From Planctomycetota bacterium (GTDB taxonomy: Bacteria; Planctomycetota; Planctomycetia; Planctomycetales; Planctomycetaceae), in NCBI GenBank assembly GCA_023417655.1, contig JAEZFD010000026.1:1-42803 (forward strand): a stretch of 42,803 bases of DNA, written 5' to 3'. Each line of letters begins with the position of its first letter. Position 1 is the first letter of the stretch. A program made the translations under genes and the position numbers. The notes beneath the pieces were generated by a model. The model was not told where the DNA came from. It did not search any database and saw nothing but the letters and a program-made list of their open reading frames with translations. Shown here one piece after another: positions 36,082 to 42,803 of the stretch.

Positions 36082-39000
36082 CTGCTGCTTCCGCTGCCGC
36101 TTCATAGAACTCATCCTCTGTCATTCCCAATTGGCTGGCCATGAGACGAAGGGCTTCGCTGGCCCGCTGCACTGGCTGCACGGTTGCAAAGCGAATCATC
36201 GCTGTCAGCATGAACGCCTTCGGAGTGAAGTCGGCCAAACGTCTCCCCACTGGCGAGTAGAGCATTCCTCGCGGAACTGACGGAAGAAGACTCTCAATGC
36301 ACCAGCGAGTGACCGCTTCCAGCTGTGGACTGGTAATCGATGAATCCTCCCAGAGGGCCCCAAGGAACTCGACGCAGACTTCCTTCCAAGCCATGAAGTA
36401 CTTGAATGCGACCGGGGTTGGTAAGTCCGCCTTCTCTGGACCGCAGAACAGGCCTGGGTCACGCATTGACTCCTGAACATACGCGGCGATCTCGCGAAGC
36501 TCGGGCCCTGGAAGACTGTCTCGTGAACGCAACGCAGCGACCTTCAAGTGCCGCGGCTCCGGCAGCAAAAACCGGTATCGCCAACGCATCATCTGGATCA
36601 GATCGGCACAGACGTTGTCAGTGCTCAGCCCACCTTTGTCTTCCAGTCTAACAAGGAGACGGTCCGTGCCGAAAGCCGAGTCGGACATCTCGGGGCGTTG
36701 ATTCAGCACAGCCGCCTGACACAGGCGATCGTCAGCCAGGAGACGACAACCCAGGTCGTGGGCAAGCAACATGGCGTCGAGGAACGGTGGGGGCTCCGCG
36801 TCATCGTCGTCGGTATCGTCGTCGCAATCTCGGCGGCAGGACACGGAATCACGGTACTCCAGCTTGCCGCCGGCCCGGAGCTGATTGATTTCCTCCCACA
36901 TCGTTTGGTGTGAGCTGAAGATGGATCGCTGGAAGTCGTACTCCTGAAGTTCGCGCACCTCGTCATCGTAGTCGGTTCGCGCCACGCACCAGTTCACGCT
37001 GGGCAGGACACGTTCGAGCCATTCATATCGGGCCAGTGTTCGCAATGTGCTCGCCGCAAACAAGACACGCGAGTCACGAAGAAGCTCCCGATCACTTTGG
37101 ACCGCTCGATGGCAGACGCGCCTGAACTCGTCAAGCTCGTCTGAGGTGAGCCGCTGTGTCGCTCGAAGGAACTGCCCCACATCGGCCAACGCAAAGCAGT
37201 TATCTTCATCGCCAACGCAGTATTCGTCGACAAGCGGCATGCCCTCAGCGACGTCGCCGTCTTCAACCACCGTGATCAAGCGTCGCTGAACCAGATCATG
37301 AATACTTCGCAGTGCCTGCTCGCGAGATGGTTGGTGCGGTGTCAACCTCTGAGCATCGCGGACCGGAAGATCGCCGAAGGAAGCGGGAAGAATCAGCTTT
37401 CCAAAGTAGTCCGCTGCAAGAGTCAAACGGCCCAAGCGATGCAGCGTAATAATCGCGGACATGTCCGCAACCACAGGCTCGCCCGGACGCGGTACACCAA
37501 TCCGCAGTACCGTCGGACGACCGTTTGAATCCTTCTGGACTGAGAACCCGTTTGTCGCGTAGATCGTCCACTCACCCCGTGACGGAACGTCGTCAGGCAG
37601 CCAACGGAGTCGCTGTGTTCGCCTATGCCACGCCTGGTCGGCCACAGCGCCCAACAGCGCTTCTGCGACGAGCCAGGGGAGCTTACCCCTGACCACTTCG
37701 CTGAAAAGGGAGTCGCGTTGACGGAGCCGCTCTGTCCCCATCGTCTTGAAGTCATCGAGCGACATGGGATGAAACAACGGCTCCGGCAGCTGTCCGCTGT
37801 GCTGCATCTTCATCAGCTGCTGGAACGCTGATTGTGCCGCCTTGTCTTCGCCAGCTCGGTATGCGGTATCCATGTAGAGGACGAGGAATCGGACGTCACC
37901 CCAGAAGTCGCTTTGCAGTCGTTGTAGATCGGTGAAGGCGTCGTTGGCTCGGCCCAGGCTCTTCAGGATCTTTGTGCGCAGGCCAATCAGCTGGAGATCT
38001 GGCTGCGAGGGATCAACCACTGTTTCGAGCGAAGCAAGAGCTGAACTCGGAACACCGCTGTGGATTTGGCAAAGGGCCAGATTGATTCGATACCGCGTCA
38101 CGTCCGGATGAAGGTGACTCAATTTTTCAAAGATAACGCCTGCCTCGGAGAATTGGCGCAGGCGAGTGTGAGCGAACGCGAGTTGTTCGAGGATGCGTGG
38201 ATCGTCCGGCGAATGGACCACAGCCGTCTTCAAGGCCCGAACCGCATCTTCGAATCGATGCTGCTGAATACTCATCCCGGCAAAGCGGTTGAGCATGTCA
38301 GGATGGGGCATCAATTGGCATGCCCTGTCCCAGCACTGGGACGCCTTGTCAAGATCGTTGCTCAATTCGTGAGCCTTCGCCGCGATCTGCCACCAGACCG
38401 CGTCCTGCTCTCGTGGATGAGCATTGAGCTCCGTCAAGGCGGAATTGGGCCGCTCCTGCAGGAGGAGCGCTACCGAATCAAAGTATAGGCGATAACCATT
38501 AAAAGTCCCGAGTAGCCCGTCTACGACGCTGCGCGCTCGCGCCAAAGCTGCCACATCCATAGCACTGGCAGTTTCGAAGAGCCCCTGGCACAACTGCTCG
38601 ATTGCCTCTTGGCCGTGGTCGCGGGCCATCTGCTGAAGGCCGATCAGGGAATCGAGCGATTCTCGGCTTCGCCCGTAGACTTCTCGATCCAAGAGGGCTG
38701 CCAAAAAGGCGGCCGAGAAGCTGTTGGGATGTTCGACACGGAGGCGTCCGGAGAGTCCCTTCGGTGGTTCACAGATTCTTCGAAGCGTCAGCTGAGCGAG
38801 CAGCAATGGCACGGGGTGGCAGCGGACCATCGGCTGCACGAGGTCCGTGATCTGGGAGAATTGTCCCAGCAGACCGTAGGCGTTCGTAGCGAACTCAACG
38901 GCGGCCCGCTGAATCGCAGCATCCACACGCCCGGACAACCGCACCGGTGCCACAAGTGGATTCAGTGCTTCGATGACGAACTCAAGGAGGACTCGATCTT

Positions 39001-39418
39001 CATCGGAGAGACCACCCCTTGCAACAATTCCAACTCCCGCGGAGTCATCCAGAACTTCGCTAAACACCCCGTCAGCAACGGAAATCCGGCAGCGATCAGC
39101 AACCCAGCCGGCTTCGCAAGACTCACGAGCAAAATCCAGCAACGCCCTTGCTGATGCAACATCCCTCAACGCTACGTGTGCGTAGACTGCAAGATCAATC
39201 CACCTGCGGTGGAGTGGGTGACCGCCAACAAGATCAATTGCGTCCTGGAAGCGATCATTCTGAACCAACAGTTGCAGGGCCGCGTATACACGCGCGGGGT
39301 CGTCCAACGTGCCCAATTCGGCCAGTCCTGCCTCAACATTGCAGCTGATTGACGCCTCAAACGCGCGCAGCGACGCGATCCGAGCAGCGTGATCAGTTCC
39401 TCGACCAGATTCAGGCAT
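36065..39418 (-). CDS. TPR protein with C-terminal PIN-like nuclease domain
   Basis: A 1117-residue cytosolic protein. Residues 1-340 are helical and of unknown family. About 340-535 hold tetratricopeptide-type repeats (SQCWDRACQLMPHPDMLNRF, EDAVRALKTAVVHSPDDPRI). About 645-960 resemble a PIN domain: VVADMSAIITLHRLGRL (first acid Asp652), KLILPAS, an acid-rich insert at 864-875, then DAMLLAHDLGCRLLADDRL (Asp896/Asp897) and GTDRLLVRLEDKGGLS. PIN domains cut RNA with a metal-binding acid cluster. The C-terminal ~150 residues are helical. ATG 39418 has GGAG nine bases upstream and overlaps the membrane gene by eight bases. An effector role, with TPRs sensing a target, is an inference. Confidence 0.82.
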   Translation of the reverse strand: MPESGRGTDHAARIASLRAFEASISCNVEAGLAELGTLDDPARVYAALQLLVQNDRFQDAIDLVGGHPLHRRWIDLAVYAHVALRDVASARALLDFARESCEAGWVADRCRISVADGVFSEVLDDSAGVGIVARGGLSDEDRVLLEFVIEALNPLVAPVRLSGRVDAAIQRAAVEFATNAYGLLGQFSQITDLVQPMVRCHPVPLLLAQLTLRRICEPPKGLSGRLRVEHPNSFSAAFLAALLDREVYGRSRESLDSLIGLQQMARDHGQEAIEQLCQGLFETASAMDVAALARARSVVDGLLGTFNGYRLYFDSVALLLQERPNSALTELNAHPREQDAVWWQIAAKAHELSNDLDKASQCWDRACQLMPHPDMLNRFAGMSIQQHRFEDAVRALKTAVVHSPDDPRILEQLAFAHTRLRQFSEAGVIFEKLSHLHPDVTRYRINLALCQIHSGVPSSALASLETVVDPSQPDLQLIGLRTKILKSLGRANDAFTDLQRLQSDFWGDVRFLVLYMDTAYRAGEDKAAQSAFQQLMKMQHSGQLPEPLFHPMSLDDFKTMGTERLRQRDSLFSEVVRGKLPWLVAEALLGAVADQAWHRRTQRLRWLPDDVPSRGEWTIYATNGFSVQKDSNGRPTVLRIGVPRPGEPVVADMSAIITLHRLGRLTLAADYFGKLILPASFGDLPVRDAQRLTPHQPSREQALRSIHDLVQRRLITVVEDGDVAEGMPLVDEYCVGDEDNCFALADVGQFLRATQRLTSDELDEFRRVCHRAVQSDRELLRDSRVLFAASTLRTLARYEWLERVLPSVNWCVARTDYDDEVRELQEYDFQRSIFSSHQTMWEEINQLRAGGKLEYRDSVSCRRDCDDDTDDDDAEPPPFLDAMLLAHDLGCRLLADDRLCQAAVLNQRPEMSDSAFGTDRLLVRLEDKGGLSTDNVCADLIQMMRWRYRFLLPEPRHLKVAALRSRDSLPGPELREIAAYVQESMRDPGLFCGPEKADLPTPVAFKYFMAWKEVCVEFLGALWEDSSITSPQLEAVTRWCIESLLPSVPRGMLYSPVGRRLADFTPKAFMLTAMIRFATVQPVQRASEALRLMASQLGMTEDEFYEAAAEAADGRYD

Positions 39419-40325
39419 CGCGCAACTCCGTCAGCAGCTCCTGCAATCTGGTGAGGTCAACCTGGTTGCCATCGACTCGCAATCGGGAAATCCTCGCACG
39501 TTCGTCCTCGGCCATCAGTAGCAGCGCCTCGGTGCGGAGGACCTTTGGCCAATTACTTCCCGAACGTTCAAAGCTCTTCTGCAAGTTGGCAAGGAGCTTG
39601 GCCACATCTTCACGCTCGAATCTGCGCCGTGCGTCCTTGATGTCATCGATGAGTCGCCATACAAGTTCCTCGTCAACCTCGCTCGGTTCAACGGCGGAAC
39701 TCGCTTGGACATACGCGGCGAGCCGCTGAGCATCGAGTGCCGCGAGAAATGTGTCTTCCGAAATCCCCTGATTGATGATGATGTTTCCGCCAGCGGTCAG
39801 CCCCGTAACCGCGTGCGGGCTGTTGAAGGATTGCAAGTTTGTATTTGTCGACGCGATCCCAGCGGTGGCAGAGGAGGAAGCGTGCTGACGCGAGTCAAGC
39901 CACGCCAGATAGAGACCCGCCCCCAGGAAACCTAGAACGACAACCGGAGACGACTCGGACACGAACTCGAACGCTCCGATTCCTTCGAGTTTCGCCTTAG
40001 CGATGATCGTCGGAACAAATGCCAAAACGCCGGCGGTTCCAAAGCACACGTTCGCGCGCCGCCAGTAGCGATAGCGTGGATTGAAACGCCGAACGACGAC
40101 AAAAATTAAGATGCCGCCAGCAAGTGTCCAGACCCACGGAGAAGCCGGAAACTTCCACAAGAGGGCAGCGAGACTGATGCCGACGATCGAGATGCACAAA
40201 GCGACGATCCACCATCGATCCTGAACTGAATTCGAAGATGCTTCGTTCAATGGAACGATCCACGCGAGATTGTGAGATAGCTGCTGAACGCCGAACTGTT
40301 GAGAAGTATTGCAAAACCTGTTCAT
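39411..40325 (-). CDS. Four-helix membrane protein, first gene of the cassette
   Basis: A 304-residue protein I cannot assign to a family. Four transmembrane helices lie at about 38-57, 64-79, 92-108 and 127-143, with no signal peptide. A Ser/Thr/Asn-rich linker follows (146-178), then GGNIIINQGISEDTF at 179-193. That linker resembles the Asn-rich joints next to effector and sensor domains in bacterial conflict proteins. Residues 200-304 are helical and charged (DIKDARRRFEREDVAKLL) and probably cytosolic. It leads the three-gene operon and overlaps the TPR-PIN gene by eight bases (ATGCCTGA). It could anchor the complex at the membrane or act as a pore or sensor. The ribosome site is weak, and only about 100 bases separate it from the IS. 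Confidence 0.75.
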   Translation of the reverse strand: MNRFCNTSQQFGVQQLSHNLAWIVPLNEASSNSVQDRWWIVALCISIVGISLAALLWKFPASPWVWTLAGGILIFVVVRRFNPRYRYWRRANVCFGTAGVLAFVPTIIAKAKLEGIGAFEFVSESSPVVVLGFLGAGLYLAWLDSRQHASSSATAGIASTNTNLQSFNSPHAVTGLTAGGNIIINQGISEDTFLAALDAQRLAAYVQASSAVEPSEVDEELVWRLIDDIKDARRRFEREDVAKLLANLQKSFERSGSNWPKVLRTEALLLMAEDERARISRLRVDGNQVDLTRLQELLTELRDA

Positions 40326-40424
40326 CTGTTCAAGTTTCAGGCGAAGCCACGGTTCCTCGCGAATATGCCATTAAGCAGTCCAGAATTAAAGCTGTGAGCT
40401 ATTTGAGTGAACTCCAACGCCGAT

Positions 40425-40441
40425 GAGCTGGTTTCACAACC
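40425..40441 (+). repeat. IS left inverted repeat
   Basis: GAGCTGGTTTCACAACC differs at positions 5 and 6 from the reverse complement of the right end. Confidence 0.8.
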
Positions 40442-40516
40442 CCTGATTTACGGAACATAATTGGCAAGGAATGTGCCAATGAGTGTGGGGAAAGGAGACC
40501 CTCATGCTCATCACCC

Positions 40517-41297
40517 TTGTCCAAATTGTCGACACGCCGTCGACCGAACGAGACAGGGTTCGGGACGGCCCCGAAACCCTGTCTCTCTGGCGCACGATGG
40601 CTTCTGATCGCAGACCTGTTCCCGGATCCGCCGGTGGGTCCCCTCAGTGGACGACCGTGGCGTTCTTCACGTCAGTGCTTGGAGGGGGTTCTCTGGGTAC
40701 TGATGACAGGAGCTCGTTGGAAAGATTTATCAGAGCGGTACCCCTCACCGGCCACCTGTTGGCGACGGCATCGTGACTGGACACGCAACGGAGTCTTCCG
40801 TGAAGCGTGGGATCGCTTGCTCAGCAATCTGCTCCAGCGACGCGGCATCGATTGGGAAGAGGCGATCGGGGATGGCTCGTTTTCGCGAGCAAAAAAAGGC
40901 GCGTTGTCATCGTGGAAACGGAACCCGCATCCTCCTGCCGACTGATGGTCAGGGCATTCCGCTCTCAGCTGATACCACCGCTGCCGATCACAGCGAATTG
41001 ACCACGATTGAGACGTTGATCGATCAGTGCCCCTCTTATGGCAAGCCAAGGCGCGTGCTCTACGACAAGGCCGCCGATGCCGACTGGCTGCGTGCACATT
41101 CGCAGGCACGCGGAATCGAGTGGATCTGCCTGCACCGTGAAAAACGGACCAGGCCTCGACTGCAGGATGGCCGGTCGCTCAGACGCTACGAACGACGCTG
41201 CCGAATCGAGCGACCCTTCAGTTGGCTGCAGAACTGCCGTCGCCTGATCACTCGCTGGAAATTCTACTCAGAGCTGTTCGAAGGCTTCGTCCACTGA
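40517..41297 (+). pseudogene. Frameshifted IS5-family transposase
   Basis: The N-terminal part (GRPWRSSRQCLEGVLWVLMTGARW, to the catalytic-core start IGDGSFSRAKKG) reads in one frame from 40517. The rest (RGNGTRILLPTDGQGIPLSA, KPRRVLYDKAADADWLRAH, LQDGRSLRRYERRCRIERPF) continues one base ahead. The switch lies at or just after a run of seven A at 40891-40897. Six or so residues normally found between KKG and RGxGT in relatives seem to be missing, so I favour a small out-of-frame deletion over programmed frameshifting. The direction (+1) also differs from the usual -1 of IS elements. Probably inactive. Confidence 0.8.
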
Positions 41298-41322
41298 GCC
41301 TGCCCGTATACCATCATGAAAC

Positions 41323-41339
41323 GGTTGTGAAACAGGCTC
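41323..41339 (+). repeat. IS right inverted repeat
   Basis: GGTTGTGAAACAGGCTC, matching the left end at 15 of 17 positions when reversed. Confidence 0.8.
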
Positions 41340-41869
41340 ATGAGAAAAGCCGGGCTGACTGCTATACGTCATTCTTCATAAATTCAACTGATTCCCATCA
41401 AGCCTGTTGGCTGCTGCACTTTTCAAAACACTCGACTGCTCGAAATGCGATGGTCGATCTACATTGGAGTATGCAGAATCACTTCCAGCATTTTGGCAAA
41501 GCAGGTTTCGAAATGCTTCTTGGCTTCGATCCAAGTAGAGTGAATGGATCTCCAATGCTGCCATTCGATTTCGGCTCGGGTGCCGCGTCACTGACGCACG
41601 AATCGCTGCTCATCGAACTTCCTAAACGTCTTTAAAGGTTTGGAAAACCGATCTCCTTCGGGCACTTCTTCAAGACTGTGGTAAATGAGACTCCCGCAAC
41701 GAAACAGATTATTGCGTTAGCAACTCGCCAATTGACAAAGGACCGCGAAATCGAGGTTCTTACAACTGATTGTAAGTTGCGGCGAAATGGTGTTGTTATT
41801 CAGAACGACGATCTACGTCGTCTGCCTGCATCCGAATCACATTTTCTTCCGCGGAAATATGATGAATAG
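41340..41869 (+). pseudogene. Truncated TcmP-like (three-Cys-motif partner) remnant
   Basis: One reading frame runs from the IS right end to 41869 with a single in-frame TAA at 41633-41635. The first part (YTSFFINSTDSHQACWLLHF, then HSTARNAMVDLHWSMQNHF and GFEMLLGFDP) resembles the C-terminal third of three-Cys-motif partner (TcmP) proteins. After the stop, RFGKPISFGHFFKTVVNET and the ATRQLTKDREIEVL block look like the winged-helix end of the same family. The N-terminal methyltransferase-like domain is missing, so the gene is dead. The family match is from memory and moderate in strength. Confidence 0.6.
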
Positions 41870-42174
41870 GGCAGCGATATTGTGCGGTCGAAGTCTTTGC
41901 TGATACAGCGTACCAGTTGACGTTTTAGTTCCCAACGAGATCGGGATGACAGCTTTGAGCGGTCATGCATGAGTTGATTCTGTAGCCGTTCGACGCCTCG
42001 GTTCGACACGCTGATTTCGATTCGAGACCTTGCGAAATTGCTTCGGTGAAGTTGATCGATTGGTCGTCCAGAATTTTGGAAATTCTCGAGTCAAACGGCC
42101 GTGGAATTTGTCGGAACTATTTCGGTTTGTTCGCAATTGATATACCTGTTGTTCTGCTTTTCTCACCCTGCCAA
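41870..42174. other. Non-coding gap before the second integrase
   Basis: 305 AT-richer bases with no supported gene, repeat or terminator that I can identify. It may be decayed mobile-element DNA. Confidence 0.4.
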
Positions 42175-42803
42175 TCAATCATGAATGCAAATCTGGTGTC
42201 GATCTGCTTCTGACAATTTTTCAGCCAGACCCAGTTCTCCCATCCGTTTCACGGCTGCCTCATAGAGCGGCCCCAGTGATCGTTCAACCGCCATCTGATA
42301 TTGCTGGCGGAGTTCGTTGATGTGGGTGTAGGTCACGATTGCGGATTTGCCGGGGGACTGGCCCATCAGGTAGCGGCGGTAGAAGAGGGGGACGCCGGCA
42401 TTCTCCAGAGAGGTACTGAATAGGTGCCGGAAGTCTTTGAGCGTCGCCTTCTTCGGCCAGTTCAGTTGTTTCGTCAGCCGCAGGAACTCTCCCTGGACAT
42501 GGTCATAGTTCATGCCCCCGGCATCCTGCACAATCTGACGCTGACTCTGGTTCCGGGATGACGTCTCTCCTTTGCCGTTCTTCCGAATACGGACCTGATA
42601 TTCAGCAATCAGTTCAGGGAACGAACATTTTCCCAGCGGAGGAATGTCCTTGCCCTCCCAGACAGCCCGCCTCGGGAAGAGCAAGGGAGAGACCGGGGAA
42701 TGGTCCGAGTCCTGCAGAAGCTGCGGTAACGGATCGATCAGCGGGAGACGTTTGTCACAAAGCCCTTTCGTGTCATAGCCAATCTCCGGGTGACCCAGCA
42801 CGT
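42175..42803 (-). CDS. Second tyrosine recombinase, C-terminal part (runs off the window)
   Basis: The frame is open to the right edge, so the N-terminal domain and the first catalytic Arg lie outside. The visible ~208 residues begin with a GHPEIGYDTKGLCDKRLPLI stretch (the region of the catalytic Lys and the return strand). They include LKDFRHLFSTSLENAG (Arg-His), LMGQSPGKSAIVTYTHINEL with the likely nucleophile Tyr, and a helical tail. As in the integrase at 32364, Lys stands where the first His of HxxR is usual. The later His/Trp position is Gln (LMGQ). It faces the other integrase and may belong to the other end of the island or a neighbouring one. Confidence 0.85.
   Translation of the reverse strand, partial: VLGHPEIGYDTKGLCDKRLPLIDPLPQLLQDSDHSPVSPLLFPRRAVWEGKDIPPLGKCSFPELIAEYQVRIRKNGKGETSSRNQSQRQIVQDAGGMNYDHVQGEFLRLTKQLNWPKKATLKDFRHLFSTSLENAGVPLFYRRYLMGQSPGKSAIVTYTHINELRQQYQMAVERSLGPLYEAAVKRMGELGLAEKLSEADRHQICIHD

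Larger units (their letters stand above)
40425..41339 (+). mobile_element. Decayed IS5-family insertion sequence (IS427-like group)
   Basis: A 915-base element bounded by 17-base inverted repeats that match at 15 positions: GAGCTGGTTTCACAACC on the left, GGTTGTGAAACAGGCTC on the right. Both ends are flanked by AT, a possible two-base target duplication. It contains a frameshifted transposase of the short DDE type. Placement in IS5/IS427 rests on the size, the GAGC...GTTTCACAACC ends and the transposase motifs. It separates the cassette from a TcmP-like remnant. Confidence 0.85.
31990..42803. mobile_element. Putative tRNA-Ser-integrated accessory island (right end outside the window)
   Basis: The boundary is the tRNA 3' end. 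A tyrosine recombinase starts 375 bases inside. The interior holds a three-gene cassette without housekeeping functions, a decayed IS, a broken TcmP-like gene and the end of a second integrase. I found no second copy of the tRNA 3' end in the window, so the other end, or a second island in tandem, lies to the right. Treating it all as one element is an inference. Confidence 0.5.

Noticed and set aside
40328..40426. Short protein-like tail ending at the IS (AIKQSRIKAVSYLSELQRR)
   Set aside because: About 33 codons with no start of its own outside the overlapping minus-strand gene. Removing the IS does not join it in frame to the TcmP remnant.
40891..40897. Programmed frameshift site in the transposase (run of seven A)
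   Set aside because: The needed shift is +1 rather than the usual -1, and residues seem to be missing at the spot, so decay is more likely.

Overview
The window looks like chromosomal DNA of a planctomycete (order Planctomycetales or close). The evidence is lineage-typical gene content: a PSCyt1/DUF1549/DUF1553 protein paired with a Tat-exported DUF1501 protein, a second secreted protein with a heme-like CX4CH site, a zinc-ribbon RDD membrane protein and a MoxR ATPase. I cannot name a genus from this sequence alone.

Layout. Positions 1-31214 look like ordinary chromosome. An orphan NarL-type response regulator (897) is followed by a cupin/phosphomannose-isomerase-like enzyme (2093), which converges on a secreted DUF3500 protein (3457) at a shared bidirectional terminator. 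Next comes a minus-strand efflux operon read in the order adaptor lipoprotein, RND pump, TetR regulator (9925 to 4656). Divergent to it lie the PSCyt1/DUF1549/DUF1553 and DUF1501 genes (10573-14796). A second minus-strand block holds a VOC protein, an S1-type ribosomal protein, a BLUF protein with an altered active site, an alkyltransferase-endonuclease V fusion just downstream of ftsH, DUF1653 and a secreted beta-lactamase-fold hydrolase. DUF1338 (HglS-like), an AsmA-like protein, the CX4CH protein, the RDD protein and MoxR complete this part.

From a tRNA-Ser(GCU) gene at 31901 the character changes to an accessory island. A tyrosine recombinase lies beside the tRNA 3' end with short repeats between them. 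Then comes a compact minus-strand cassette of three overlapping genes (40325 to 34066): a four-helix membrane protein, a large TPR protein with a C-terminal PIN-like nuclease domain, and a large unrecognised, probably helical protein. Upstream of it lie a decayed IS5-family element (40425-41339), a broken C-terminal fragment of a TcmP-like gene, and the C-terminal part of a second, related integrase running off the right edge. The cassette is the best candidate for an undescribed system, possibly a conflict or defence module; that function is inferred from architecture and location only.

Other points worth attention: the BLUF protein keeps Tyr, Asn, Trp and Met at AppA-like spacing but has His where the photocycle Gln should be; two copies of the palindrome GTGTCGACAC flank a -10-like hexamer upstream of DUF1653; and a ~75-nt dispersed repeat occurs at 690 and 26595. 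All similarity statements come from reading and recall, not from database searches.
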